DNA from: Anaerolineaceae bacterium
GTDB lineage: Bacteria > Chloroflexota > Anaerolineae > Anaerolineales > Villigracilaceae
NCBI GenBank assembly: GCA_009885945.1
Contig: VFJR01000138.1
Span: forward strand, 1 to 38,331
Length of the DNA stretch: 38,331 nt
Reading direction: 5' to 3'
Made by a program: the position numbers and the translations under genes. Shown here one piece after another: positions 1 to 9,887 of the stretch; positions within the stretch are counted from its first letter, which is position 1; each line of letters begins with the position of its first letter. The notes beneath the pieces are model-generated. The model saw only the letters and a program-made list of their open reading frames with translations. It made no database searches and had not been told where the DNA came from.

Positions 1-616
1 CATCATAGACAGCGACCATGGGGTAGGCATGTGCTAGCGCTAAGACTCCATTTGAATATGCTTGCACGCCATAGTTGAGCTCAACACTTTGCGCAATAAC
101 AGCTGAAAAATCCATTTGAATCGTAAGGCTTTCATTAATCTCGATTATATTTTGAAGCGGAATGATCATTATGCTGTTGTTCAATGAATAATAAGGTTCT
201 ATGGATGTTCCGTTTACCGTCACGTTTTCTACAAGCATAATTCCGCCAAGAGCGTTAGGGAATAAGTGAATGTGAATCTCGCTAAGAGGGACGTCTTCTC
301 TGTTTGTATAGCGGATGGTTTCCATGCCTGTCAGGCGGTAGATGTCGTCAGAAATATTAAATTCAATAGTGTAGTAGGTTGCCCCAGCAAGGTCGTTTGC
401 GTTATTTTGATATTGCGGCGTTAATCCTGAGTTGTACAATAAAATGGGTTCAACGGTTGGTAAAGTAGGAAATGTAGGTTGAAGGTGGGCGTTAGGCTTT
501 TGGCTTTCTGCCACGCAAGATGCCATCATAAGAGGGGTACAAAAATTTTCAGATGGGCGAAGCAGGCACGAGCTTAAGAAGAGAAGCGATACGACAAGAA
601 CTAAAAAATTCTTCAA
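1..616 (-). CDS. M1-peptidase-like lipoprotein, N-terminal part (cut by window edge)
   Basis: The first 205 codons of a leftward gene are visible; the rest lies outside the window. The N-terminus is a lipoprotein signal: a short hydrophobic stretch ending in LFLSSC, so the Cys near residue 17 should be lipidated. A Pro-rich linker follows. The next region (about residues 80-130) reads YRLTGMETIRYTN and then IHIHLFPNALGG, which resembles the N-terminal beta domain of M1 (gluzincin) aminopeptidases. The zinc motif HExxH would lie beyond the edge and cannot be seen. I chose a TTG start at 614-616, which overlaps the TGA of the upstream gene (TTGA) and has GAGG about 10 bases upstream. The overlap implies translational coupling. 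Extracytoplasmic location is inferred from the lipobox; peptidase activity is not demonstrated. Confidence 0.6.
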   Translation of the reverse strand, partial: MKNFLVLVVSLLFLSSCLLRPSENFCTPLMMASCVAESQKPNAHLQPTFPTLPTVEPILLYNSGLTPQYQNNANDLAGATYYTIEFNISDDIYRLTGMETIRYTNREDVPLSEIHIHLFPNALGGIMLVENVTVNGTSIEPYYSLNNSIMIIPLQNIIEINESLTIQMDFSAVIAQSVELNYGVQAYSNGVLALAHAYPMVAVYD

Positions 617-984
617 GAAAATAATTCCTCTAGGTGTTGAAGTGCGCGATGTAAAACTGCATCTGCGTTGAGTGTATTTGTGTCAATAATCAAATTTGCA
701 TGAGCACGCGCGTGAGATAGCCGTCTTTGTTGTTCTTCGTAGTCGGCAATGTTCCAATTTAACTTACGGCGGGAAGTCGAGTTTTCGAATGAGCATTCTA
801 AAAAAATAAGAACACTGGGATTCGTAATGACCTGCCACATATGTTTTACATATGAATGCTCTTGTGCAATATGGCGGCAATGATAATTTCTTTTTTCAAG
901 CTCGGAAATTAATGTGGATTTTCCAGACCCGCACGGCCCAACAACACCAATAAGTGGACGGATGTCATTATTAATATTGTTCAT
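613..984 (-). CDS. Small P-loop NTPase, kinase-like
   Basis: This 123-residue protein has a clear Walker A motif, GPCGSGKST, at residues 16-24. It resembles small nucleotide or dephospho-CoA-type kinases and adenylate-kinase-like ATPases. After the P-loop it has a short alpha/beta core (VLIFLECSFENSTSRRKLNW) and an acidic, helix-forming tail. It is shorter than typical nucleoside kinases, and I see no textbook lid domain or Walker B, so the substrate is unknown. Its stop codon overlaps the TTG start of the downstream lipoprotein gene. The channel-like gene ends 64 bases upstream on the same strand, so it may belong to a four-gene leftward operon. The start ATG at 984 lacks a strong ribosome-binding site. 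Confidence 0.6.
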   Translation of the reverse strand: MNNINNDIRPLIGVVGPCGSGKSTLISELEKRNYHCRHIAQEHSYVKHMWQVITNPSVLIFLECSFENSTSRRKLNWNIADYEEQQRRLSHARAHANLIIDTNTLNADAVLHRALQHLEELFS

Positions 985-1048
985 GTTTGCACTAAACCGA
1001 TTTAGGGGGTTGATTTAATTTGAGTAGAGATACGTATCTTGCCTAGCT

Positions 1049-2125
1049 TCATTCGTTTGCAAGGATTAGCTTGCGTAATTGTTCTGGTCCACCAAGCGCC
1101 GCGATGGTATCGCCGACTTGAACTATAAATTTATCGGTTGGATGCATTTCTGATTTTTGATCATGGCGTAGTAATACGATATTAAGACGGTAGTTGTCTT
1201 CAACAAAGCCGACAGTTTTCGCTGCTAGCTTTGAGTTTTCCTTGATGGTTATTCTTGCCAAGCTGAGCAATTGCCCATCAATTGAAATTGGATGGGTTAC
1301 ATCTACACCAGAAGCTGCTGCTGCAAAAACAGGCGCTGCCATCTCGGTAGCGCTAAGCGCAATGAAACCAAATTGTTCCTGAAGGGCGTGAGCAAAATCT
1401 TCATCGAAGATACGCACAACCACTTGAATGTTCGGATTCATGTTGCGCGCTTTGAGTGCGATCTGTAAATTCACGGCATCATTTTGGCTTGCCATAATGA
1501 TCGTACGCGCGTCTTTAATATTTGCCGCTTCGAGCGCGGCAGGGCGCGTAGCATCGTCGTGAATGACGGGAATGCCAAGCTCACGAATTACAGTAACAGC
1601 GTCTACTTTTGCGTTGAATTCGATCACAGCGATATTTTCATTCATCTCGTGGAGTTTTGTCGCCACGCGATAGCCTAGGTGTCCTAAGCCAACGAGTACA
1701 ATATGGTTTTTTAGTGTGGAAGCAACAGCCATTTCCCATTCCTTACTGCGAGATCTTCTGTTGAAGAGCAGGCTTCCAAAATCGGCAAGTCCTTGAGCAA
1801 GCAAAACCAAGCCGACAATGGGCATTAAAAAGTGAAATAATTGTAAAATGATGTGGTGTGGAAAATTACGATTTGGAGGTTGTAAAAAAGTAATCGTTAG
1901 AAGTATGTAAATTGATTCTGCGAGGCTATCTAATGGTTCTCCAAGCATTGTGGATAAAAAATTGTACAGTATTCCGCCGCCAACGATCGCAATGCTAAAT
2001 AATAAAACTGCACTGCGAAACTCGCGCAATAAAATTAAAGTATCTCGCGTAGATGCAAGCAAATGTCTCCAGCGATGCTTGCTGGATACTGTCACTGCTT
2101 TTTTTCGCTCTTTGTTTTTAAGCAT
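1049..2125 (-). CDS. Potassium-channel-like membrane protein with RCK (TrkA-N/TrkA-C) domains
   Basis: This 358-residue protein has a two-helix membrane module: a first helix at about 39-57, a pore-helix-like stretch at 66-80 and a second helix at about 90-115. An RCK_N Rossmann fold begins at HIVLVGLGHLGYRV (GxGxxG) and an RCK_C-like domain covers roughly residues 270-358. This is the layout of MthK-type ligand-gated K+ channels. The selectivity filter is abnormal: where TVGYGD is expected the sequence reads TITFLQPPN, so K+ selectivity is doubtful. It could be a channel relative with another permeation or sensing role. The gene overlaps the end of the SpoIIE-type phosphatase gene by 8 bases, which indicates coupled translation. 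The RCK domain suggests control by NAD(H) or another nucleotide, which is a family inference. Confidence 0.8.
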   Translation of the reverse strand: MLKNKERKKAVTVSSKHRWRHLLASTRDTLILLREFRSAVLLFSIAIVGGGILYNFLSTMLGEPLDSLAESIYILLTITFLQPPNRNFPHHIILQLFHFLMPIVGLVLLAQGLADFGSLLFNRRSRSKEWEMAVASTLKNHIVLVGLGHLGYRVATKLHEMNENIAVIEFNAKVDAVTVIRELGIPVIHDDATRPAALEAANIKDARTIIMASQNDAVNLQIALKARNMNPNIQVVVRIFDEDFAHALQEQFGFIALSATEMAAPVFAAAASGVDVTHPISIDGQLLSLARITIKENSKLAAKTVGFVEDNYRLNIVLLRHDQKSEMHPTDKFIVQVGDTIAALGGPEQLRKLILANE

Positions 2126-2825
2126 TTATGGGTAATCTTATATTCATGCGGCGTACGTGGTCGCCTTGACGTGATGTCACCTTGATCACCAAGACGCTAA
2201 TATCGTCTGCTGGGCGTGTATCATCCAATTGAATTGCATGACCTAGCAGCGCGTCTGCCATTTCTTGCGGAGATGGGTCTTGGTCTTCAATTAGCGCGCG
2301 GATTGTTTCAGTAACATCCATTGGCTGGCCGCGTCTTTCGCCCGCATGGGTGATTCCGTCGGTAAAAATAATTATACTGAGTCCAACTTGAAGCTCAAGT
2401 TCTGTAATAACGGGGCGTATATTGCGCGACACTCCTAGTGCAGAGCTTTCCTCATTTAAAAAATCTATTCTATCGCCGCGGCAAATATATACAGGGGCTG
2501 GATTATTACGTGCCAATACGATTGTGTTGCTGTGTAAGTCTATCGACGCAATGTTGAGAGTGCAGGTAACTTTGCCTTGTTTGTCTGTGAATAAAGCGTC
2601 TGAGGCTGCGCGTGCTGCGGCTCCGTCTCGAACTCCTTCTGCTAATAGCCCGATAACTTTCCGAACTACCATCATTGAAACTGCTTTTGCTCCGCGTCCG
2701 CTGGTTTGACCATCCGCTAGCACAACAGACAGTCCTCCGTTGGGCCGTTCTACGGCTTCAAGGGTATCACCACTTTCAGAGACAGCATATTTGTTGATTT
2801 TTGCGGCTGCAATTTGAACTTCCAT
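2118..2825 (-). CDS. SpoIIE/PP2C-type serine phosphatase
   Basis: This 235-residue protein matches the SpoIIE family of PPM phosphatases. The metal-binding aspartates sit in LSVVLADGQTSGRGAKAVSMMV (DG motif, residues about 36-40), IIIFTDGITHAGE (second DG, near 155) and ADDISVLVIKV (DD, near 207). No sensory domain is fused, so it is a minimal catalytic unit, like RsbX or stand-alone anti-anti-sigma phosphatases. It is the first gene of the leftward set that continues into the channel-like gene with an 8-base overlap. Its natural substrate, probably a phosphorylated Ser/Thr on a regulator, cannot be told from this window because no anti-sigma or STAS partner lies nearby. Confidence 0.8.
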   Translation of the reverse strand: MEVQIAAAKINKYAVSESGDTLEAVERPNGGLSVVLADGQTSGRGAKAVSMMVVRKVIGLLAEGVRDGAAARAASDALFTDKQGKVTCTLNIASIDLHSNTIVLARNNPAPVYICRGDRIDFLNEESSALGVSRNIRPVITELELQVGLSIIIFTDGITHAGERRGQPMDVTETIRALIEDQDPSPQEMADALLGHAIQLDDTRPADDISVLVIKVTSRQGDHVRRMNIRLPINA

Positions 2826-2924
2826 ACAATGATTTTACTATGGGATTTGTGCTTTCAATGAAACTCACCAATAAATCGTTTTCTTATACGAAAATTTATG
2901 CACATCCCGTTTTTGTTTATGCCG

Positions 2925-2930
2925 TATAAT
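2925..2930 (+). promoter_or_regulatory. Candidate -10 box for oligopeptidase gene
   Basis: A perfect TATAAT lies 46 bases before the ATG at 2976. No convincing -35 box is visible 16-18 bases upstream. It falls inside the longer open frame that begins at 2898, which supports the downstream start codon. Confidence 0.4.
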
Positions 2931-2975
2931 CAAATTCAGTATGCTGCAATATGCGAAACCACGGAGGAAAATAGC

Positions 2976-5045
2976 ATGAGACCATCAGATAGCTTTCCTG
3001 TAGCTCAAAAGCGCCCTTATAAAATTACGCAACACGGTCAAACCCGCGTTGATGATTATTATTGGATGCGTGATAGAAATGACCCCGAAACACTTAAGTA
3101 TTTGCGCGCAGAAAGTGATTATTTAGAAGAGGTAATGCAGCATACCAAGCCTTTGCAGGATAAACTTTTCGCTGAGATGAAGGCCCGTATTAAGGAGGAT
3201 GACTCAAGCGTCGAGGAGAAACGAGGCGAATATTTCTATTACACCCGTTATGAAAAAGGGTCTCAATATCCAATATATTGCCGCAAAAAAGATACGCAGG
3301 ATGCTGCGGAACAAATATTATTAGACCAGAATCAATTGGCTGTAGGGAAATCATTTTGCAGTGTCAGCGGGTTTGTGGTTAGCCCGGATGGAAACAAACT
3401 TGCTTATAGTGTGGATTTTGCAGGACGGGAAGAATACACTTTATATATTAAGGATTTAAATACTGGCGCAATGTATCCCGAAACCGTCGAAAAGATTTTA
3501 GGAAGCGCGTACGATCCGCTTGGCATCGAATGGACAAATGATAACGAAACGGTTTTCTATGCTACGCTAAACGAATCGCACCGCCCCGACAAACTCTTCA
3601 GGCATAAAATTGGCACAAACCCAAGTGAAGATGTATTAATCTATCACGAGCTAGCCGAGAACTTTTTTCTCTATTTTCATAAAACACGCGACGATGCATT
3701 TATTATGGCGTATCTTGTTTCCACAAACTCCCGCGAAATTCGTTTTTTAGATGCAAACCAGCCAACTGGAGAGTTACATATTCTTCAGCCGCGCATCAGC
3801 GGATTGGAATATTATGCAGATCATCATAAAGGGACATTTTTTATCGTCAATAACGATGGGGCTCCAAACTTCAAATTAAGCTCAGCTGTTGTGGAACGTT
3901 GCGGGATAGAAAACTGGCAAGATGTGATTTCTCATCGCGTAGATGTTTTTGTAGATTCGGTGGTTGCCTTTGAGAATTTTCTGGTTGTCAGCGAGCGTAA
4001 AGGCGGCTTAAAACAACTTCGTTTGAGTTCCCAAAATGGCATTAATGATGTGCGCTATGTTTCTTTTCCAGAAGCGGCTTATAGTGTATATCTGCAGCCT
4101 AACCCGCAATTTAATACCAAGACACTGCGTTTTAATTATTCTTCATTTATTACCCCTAACTCTGTTATTGATTACGATATTATTTCAGGCAAATGGGAAA
4201 TTAAGAAAGAAGACGAAATTCCAAGCGGTTATGATAAGACGCAATATGTTTCAGAACGTATTCAGGCTCTTGCGCCAGACGGAAAGCAAGTTCCCATTTC
4301 AATTGTCTATAAAAAGGGATTAAAAAAAGATAGTAATAATCCAACCCTTTTGTATGGATATGGTTCTTATGGCGCAATCATTGATCCTGCTTTTAATTCC
4401 AATTATCTCAGCCTGCTTGAACGCGGGTTTGTCTTTGCCATAGGCCACATTCGAGGTGGCTATGATCTGGGGCGCGAATGGTACGAAGACGGAAAAGTAC
4501 TTAATAAGATAAACACATTTACAGATTTCATCGCCTGTGCAGAACATTTAATAAACGCAGGTTTTACGTCAAAAGAAAAAATAGCAATTCAGGGAGGTTC
4601 CGCGGGCGGTCTGCTGGTTGGGGCTTGCTTAACCATGCGTCCCGATTTGTTTAAAGCAGTTATTTGTAAAGTCCCTTTTGTAGACGTAGTTACCACCATG
4701 AGCGATGCCACTATCCCGCTCACTTCATTAGAATGGGATCAATGGGGCAACCCTGAGAATAAAGATCATTATGAGTATATGATGTCCTATTCTCCTTATG
4801 ATAATATTCGCGCCGTTGCATACCCGCACATGTTGATCACAACAGGACTTAATGATCCCCGTGTTGCATATTGGGAACCTGCCAAGTTTGCCGCAAAATT
4901 GCGTGAAGTGAAAACTGACGATAATTTAATTATCTTCTATACCAATTACGATTCAGGTCATGCAGGCGCTAGCGGCCGTTATGATTACTTAAAAGAAATA
5001 GCGCAAGATTATGCATTTTTAATAGAAACGTTAGAAGTAAAATGA
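2976..5045 (+). CDS. ptrB: Oligopeptidase B (S9A prolyl oligopeptidase family)
   Basis: This is a serine peptidase that cleaves short peptides, in oligopeptidase B after Lys or Arg. From the ATG at 2976 the protein has 689 residues, close to the family norm. The N-terminal two thirds form the beta-propeller region. The C-terminal alpha/beta-hydrolase has Ser542 in GGSAGG, Asp627 in NDPRVAYWEPAKF and His662 in SGHAGASGR, and the last two contexts are typical of oligopeptidase B. The frame stays open upstream to 2898, but I prefer 2976: GGAGGA lies about 8 bases upstream and a TATAAT box falls inside the longer version. No signal peptide is visible from this start, so it is probably cytoplasmic. 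It is divergent from the phosphatase gene. Confidence 0.9.
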   Translation: MRPSDSFPVAQKRPYKITQHGQTRVDDYYWMRDRNDPETLKYLRAESDYLEEVMQHTKPLQDKLFAEMKARIKEDDSSVEEKRGEYFYYTRYEKGSQYPIYCRKKDTQDAAEQILLDQNQLAVGKSFCSVSGFVVSPDGNKLAYSVDFAGREEYTLYIKDLNTGAMYPETVEKILGSAYDPLGIEWTNDNETVFYATLNESHRPDKLFRHKIGTNPSEDVLIYHELAENFFLYFHKTRDDAFIMAYLVSTNSREIRFLDANQPTGELHILQPRISGLEYYADHHKGTFFIVNNDGAPNFKLSSAVVERCGIENWQDVISHRVDVFVDSVVAFENFLVVSERKGGLKQLRLSSQNGINDVRYVSFPEAAYSVYLQPNPQFNTKTLRFNYSSFITPNSVIDYDIISGKWEIKKEDEIPSGYDKTQYVSERIQALAPDGKQVPISIVYKKGLKKDSNNPTLLYGYGSYGAIIDPAFNSNYLSLLERGFVFAIGHIRGGYDLGREWYEDGKVLNKINTFTDFIACAEHLINAGFTSKEKIAIQGGSAGGLLVGACLTMRPDLFKAVICKVPFVDVVTTMSDATIPLTSLEWDQWGNPENKDHYEYMMSYSPYDNIRAVAYPHMLITTGLNDPRVAYWEPAKFAAKLREVKTDDNLIIFYTNYDSGHAGASGRYDYLKEIAQDYAFLIETLEVK

Positions 5046-5106
5046 TAGGAAGATTTGTGCGTCAACTATAACTTTTGTACGCTGTGAAAATGAGTAAAAT
5101 AAAAAT

Positions 5107-6897
5107 ATGCAATCAACTTTTTATGTTTTCCCTTGGATTATTTCAATTACCCTTACTCTAGCGATGGGGTTTTATGCATTGCGCCGCCGCAAAAATATTG
5201 CCGCGATTCCTTTTGCCGCAATGTGTTTCTTTGCAACCTGGTGGTCAGTTTTCTATCTTACGGGCGTTCTCAGCTATGACCTAGCCTTTAAGATACTCAC
5301 CGCGAAGATCATGTATATAGGTGTCTTGGGCGTGCCGCTTTCGTGGACAGCCTTTGCCTTGGCTTTTTCAGGGCGCGGTGATTGGATCAATAAAAGAACT
5401 GCATCCCTGGTTTTAATTGTCCCAGTGATTACCTATATTATTGTTTGCACTACCGATATTCACCATCTGCATTGGGCTCAACTTTCATTAGTTACCGATG
5501 AAGTCACCGGTCTGGTTTTGTTAGACGCGCCTGCCGGCTGGTGGTTTTGGGTACATGCTCTTTATACTTATAGCATTTTGTTGTTCGGTACATTTTTTTT
5601 GATACGTCAGTTTTTAGAGGCGCAAAATATTTACCGTTGGCAAATATTTATCAGCATTATCGCAATTCTTGCGCCCTGGATCTCTAACGCGCTTGTCGTC
5701 TTTAGTCTGATTACAACACGGCTCGATATTACCTCACTCACTTTTTCATTTTCAATCCTTGTGCTTGGGTGGGGATATTTCCGTTATGGGTTTTTAGATC
5801 TTGTGCCTGTTGCGCAACGAGCAGTATTTGATAGTATTCCTGATGTTGTTATAGTTCTTGATCCCGACTTGCGTATTGCTGAATTAAACCCCGCTTCTCT
5901 TCGCACCTTTGAGCTTGGCTCTGCTCTCGTAATGGGTCAGCCCTTCAAGCTGGTTTTTGGTCAATGGCTTCCAGTTGAAGAAATGAATTTTGCGGGAGAT
6001 GGGTTTTACAAACAGGTTTTAGTAGCCATTAATCTAAATCCCGCTAGGTGGTTCGATGTGTTTATAAATACATTGCATGATCAGCCAAATCATATCGCCG
6101 GCTATTTGATCACTATGCGTGATATTACCAGCTACAAAGAAAATGAAGCCGCACTTGGCATTGCGCGGGATGACGCAGTTCGTGCAAATAGTTTCAAGAC
6201 CCAACTCCTTGCAAATGTCAGCCATGAGCTTCGCACTCCGCTAGGGGTTATCTCTGGATATACCGAATTGATGGCGCGTGGTTCTTATGGGCAAATTACA
6301 GAAAAGCAGTCCAGCATTCTTGCGCGTGTAAAAGAAAGCGCTCAATATTTAGACAGCCTTGTGGCAGAACTAATTGACCAAGCACAGCTTGATTCGGGAA
6401 AGTTACAGCTTGCCGTAGCTTCATTTGAACCTCGTGAAGTATTTGGTCAGGTCTTTGGGCAATTAACAGTATTAGCTGAAGCAAAAAACCTAGATTTTCA
6501 AAGTGAAATTTCAACCGATATTCCTATTGTAATGACTGCGGATAGCCAACGCCTTAAGCAAATTCTTGTTAACCTAATCAGCAACGCGATTAAATTTACC
6601 GAACATGGAAAAGTCGAAGCAAAAATATTGCGCTTGTCAGATTCTCAGTGGGTTATGCAAGTGAGTGATTCCGGTCCCGGAATTGCGCCCGATGCGCTGG
6701 AAACGATTTTTGAACCGTTTAGGCAATTGGAGCACGCGGTTAAAAATATTCGCAAGGGCTATGGTCTCGGGCTTTCTATCTCCAAGCAAATAGTTGAGCT
6801 AATGAATGGCACCATTGAAGTAAAAAGCCAGGTGGGGCAGGGCAGTACTTTTACGATTACTCTTCAACTTGAAACTGACTCTGTAGACGGTACATAG
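5107..6897 (+). CDS. 7TM-PAS sensor histidine kinase
   Basis: This 596-residue membrane sensor begins with seven hydrophobic helices (about 1-235) of the HisKA_7TM type often found in Chloroflexota. A PAS-like domain follows (about 240-345, starting VFDSIPDVVIVLDPDLRIAELNPA). The HisKA dimerisation helix has the phosphoacceptor His373 in NVSHELRTPLG. The HATPase domain shows the N box (LKQILVNLISNAIKF), G1 (DSGPGI), the F box (EPFRQLE) and G2 (GYGLGLSISK), so all catalytic boxes are intact. The response regulator gene begins one base after its stop codon, so the two form a two-gene signalling operon. The ligand sensed by the membrane domain is unknown. No strong ribosome-binding site precedes the ATG at 5107. 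Confidence 0.92.
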   Translation: MQSTFYVFPWIISITLTLAMGFYALRRRKNIAAIPFAAMCFFATWWSVFYLTGVLSYDLAFKILTAKIMYIGVLGVPLSWTAFALAFSGRGDWINKRTASLVLIVPVITYIIVCTTDIHHLHWAQLSLVTDEVTGLVLLDAPAGWWFWVHALYTYSILLFGTFFLIRQFLEAQNIYRWQIFISIIAILAPWISNALVVFSLITTRLDITSLTFSFSILVLGWGYFRYGFLDLVPVAQRAVFDSIPDVVIVLDPDLRIAELNPASLRTFELGSALVMGQPFKLVFGQWLPVEEMNFAGDGFYKQVLVAINLNPARWFDVFINTLHDQPNHIAGYLITMRDITSYKENEAALGIARDDAVRANSFKTQLLANVSHELRTPLGVISGYTELMARGSYGQITEKQSSILARVKESAQYLDSLVAELIDQAQLDSGKLQLAVASFEPREVFGQVFGQLTVLAEAKNLDFQSEISTDIPIVMTADSQRLKQILVNLISNAIKFTEHGKVEAKILRLSDSQWVMQVSDSGPGIAPDALETIFEPFRQLEHAVKNIRKGYGLGLSISKQIVELMNGTIEVKSQVGQGSTFTITLQLETDSVDGT

Positions 6898-6898
6898 T

Positions 6899-7288
6899 AT
6901 GCACTCTAAACCCTTGGTAGTTGTAGTGGAAGATGACGAATACCTTGCTGATATTTATTCAGATATTTTGAAAGGTATAGATGCTGAAGTAATCGTTTTT
7001 AACGATGGAGAAACTGCTTTAATGTATTTGGCATCTGCAAGCCCTGCCTTGATTGTTCTTGATTTGAACTTGCCTAAGTATCCTGGTTCAAAGATACTAA
7101 CATTTGTGCGTGATAATCCAAAACTAAGAGATACTTGGGTCATCATTACATCAGCAGACACCGGTCAAGTTGCAGATTTAAACAGATCAGCGCATCTTAG
7201 TCATAATCTGCTCACATTAATAAAACCAGTCAGCGTAGACCAATTGGAACAGCTTGCTCGCCGTTTAATTAGCAAAGCAACTGATTGA
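6899..7288 (+). CDS. Single-domain response regulator
   Basis: This 129-residue protein is a lone receiver (REC) domain with no output domain. The acidic pocket is E11/D12/D13, the phosphoacceptor is Asp55 in VLDLNLP, the switch Ser/Thr lies in IITSAD and the conserved Lys109 lies in LIKPVS. It starts one base after the histidine kinase stop, so that kinase is the likely phosphodonor. Lacking an output domain, it probably acts by protein contact or as a phosphorelay intermediate, as CheY-like or Spo0F-like proteins do. A strong terminator follows at 7315-7353, ending the unit. Confidence 0.9.
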   Translation: MHSKPLVVVVEDDEYLADIYSDILKGIDAEVIVFNDGETALMYLASASPALIVLDLNLPKYPGSKILTFVRDNPKLRDTWVIITSADTGQVADLNRSAHLSHNLLTLIKPVSVDQLEQLARRLISKATD

Positions 7289-7314
7289 GCCTTAATAAAA
7301 AATCCTTTTCCTAT

Positions 7315-7353
7315 AAAAAAGTAACCACCTCTTAAAGAGATGGTTACTTTTTT
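7315..7353. terminator. Bidirectional terminator between response regulator and citrate synthase
   Basis: AAAAAGTAACCA (from 7316) pairs with TGGTTACTTTTT. Inside, one mismatch is followed by four more pairs (CTCT/AGAG) and a TAA loop. A T-run follows on both strands, so it can stop both convergent transcripts. Confidence 0.85.
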
Positions 7354-7373
7354 ATTAATTAGCTAAGTGTTTT

Positions 7374-8693
7374 TTAGGCTGGTTTTACTACTTTTTCAGC
7401 TAAATCTTCAAGCATTTTAGTGGTGAGAGATTTAGGTCTTTCAATCGGCTGTCCCAAACCGCGCGCCCAAACGTAATTTGCCGTGACACCCAGAGCACGC
7501 CCCACGCCGAAGAGCACTGTGTAAAAATCGAACTCGCGCACACCGTAATAGTATTGTAGTGTGCCAGAGATCGCATCCACATTAGGCGCTGGGCTTTTGG
7601 CTTTGCCTTGTTCTTTCAGTACTGCTGGAACAACATCCAGCACCATGTCTGCGAGTCTTAACAGCTCATCGTCAGGGAAGCGCTTCTTTGCAAATTCCAT
7701 TTGCGTAATAAAACGCGGGTCGATCACACGTAGAATTCCATGCCCATAGCCCGGGATGACTTTACCGCTATTTAATGTATCCCATGCAAATTTATATAAA
7801 TTTTCCCGCGTGGGTACACCGCCAAACATTTTGCGTACATCCAATAACCACGCTAAGCTTTCCTGATTTGCCAACCCATGTAATGGACCCGCAAGCGCAT
7901 TTAAAGAAGCTGAAAAGGAGAAGTAGGCGTCCGATAAAGTAGAGCCAACCAAATGCATAGCATGAGCCGAAGCGTTTCCAGATTCGTGATCTGAATGGAT
8001 GGTGAAGTAAAGGCGCATTAAATCTGCGTATCCTTTTTTGTCAGAAACCTTCATCATTTTTGCGAAGTTTGCGCCGTAATCTAACTTGGGATTATATTTT
8101 GGCTTGGCGGATTCTCCAAAATATTTCATGCGATAAATATAAGCCGCAATAATAGGCAGTCTGGCAGTGAGATTTAAGCTGTCTTCCAAAGCCGCTTCCC
8201 AATACATATCCTTCTTCATGCCCTCGTGGTATCTTTTGTTAAAAACAGATTCTTTACCAAGTGCCAACACCGCTTGTGAAAGCAAAATCATCGGGTGTGT
8301 GTCTTTAGGCATAGCCTTGATCATTTTGAAAACATAATCAGGTACAGAAGCGCGTTTGCCCCACTCATCTTCAACCCATTGAGCTTCCTCTTTGCTAGGC
8401 ACTTCGCCGATCATCAATAAATAATATAAACCGCCCACCATCGGAAGTTTTCCGCCGCGCGCCTTTGGTAAAGCCTGCAGCGTTTCGTTGATGGTTAACC
8501 CGCGAAAACGAATTCCCTCGGCAGGGTCTACAGAAGAAATATCGGTATACATAGATTTAATATCGCGCATTCCGCCAAGTACTTCTTCAATGGTAACGGT
8601 GTCTACGACTACATCGCCATGTTCCTTCGCCAGCGCCTTAATTCGATCGCGCCAGACAGGCAGTAGCGCTGAAATTCTTTCATGCAAGATCAT
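7374..8693 (-). CDS. gltA: Citrate synthase, eukaryotic/mitochondrial-like type
   Basis: Condenses acetyl-CoA and oxaloacetate to citrate. The 439-residue protein carries the full catalytic triad: His272 in GPLHGLANQE, His318 in IPGYGHGILR and Asp373 in NVDAISG. The contexts HSDHESGNASAH and GVPTRENLYKFAWDTLNSGK match mitochondrial citrate synthase far better than the usual bacterial gltA or methylcitrate types; similar enzymes are known in Geobacter. It has no mitochondrial-style leader. It lies 87 bases downstream of mdh on the same strand, so the two TCA enzymes probably share a transcript. AAGGAA lies about 8 bases before the ATG. The terminator at 7315-7353 ends the unit. Confidence 0.93.
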   Translation of the reverse strand: MILHERISALLPVWRDRIKALAKEHGDVVVDTVTIEEVLGGMRDIKSMYTDISSVDPAEGIRFRGLTINETLQALPKARGGKLPMVGGLYYLLMIGEVPSKEEAQWVEDEWGKRASVPDYVFKMIKAMPKDTHPMILLSQAVLALGKESVFNKRYHEGMKKDMYWEAALEDSLNLTARLPIIAAYIYRMKYFGESAKPKYNPKLDYGANFAKMMKVSDKKGYADLMRLYFTIHSDHESGNASAHAMHLVGSTLSDAYFSFSASLNALAGPLHGLANQESLAWLLDVRKMFGGVPTRENLYKFAWDTLNSGKVIPGYGHGILRVIDPRFITQMEFAKKRFPDDELLRLADMVLDVVPAVLKEQGKAKSPAPNVDAISGTLQYYYGVREFDFYTVLFGVGRALGVTANYVWARGLGQPIERPKSLTTKMLEDLAEKVVKPA

Positions 8694-8780
8694 TGTTGCT
8701 TCCTTTTCTAAAAAATATGTTGCTAGTCAAAGGTCTAAATGTCGACTTTCAATATTCTAACTTGCCAACCTTCAACCAAT

Positions 8781-9767
<987 letters not shown>

Positions 9768-9790
9768 TTATTTTATCCGAAAGTGCGCTC

Positions 9791-9819
9791 AATATAAAGT
9801 ACAAATCTCATCTTGATAA
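9791..9819 (-). promoter_or_regulatory. Candidate mdh promoter
   Basis: On the minus strand TTATCA and TATATT are separated by 17 bases, about 75 bases upstream of the mdh start and just downstream of the trxB terminator. The match is moderate. Confidence 0.35.
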
Positions 9820-9832
9820 TAGACAAAGAAAA

Positions 9833-9865
9833 GGACTTCCTGCTCCCATGCGGATCAAGAAGTCC
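9833..9865 (-). terminator. trxB terminator
   Basis: GGACTTC at 9833-9839 pairs with GAAGTCC at 9859-9865, with further pairing inside. On the minus strand the stem is followed by TTTTCTTT, about 25 bases after the trxB stop. Confidence 0.7.
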
Positions 9866-9887
9866 CGGCTTCGCTTCTATCTTAACC

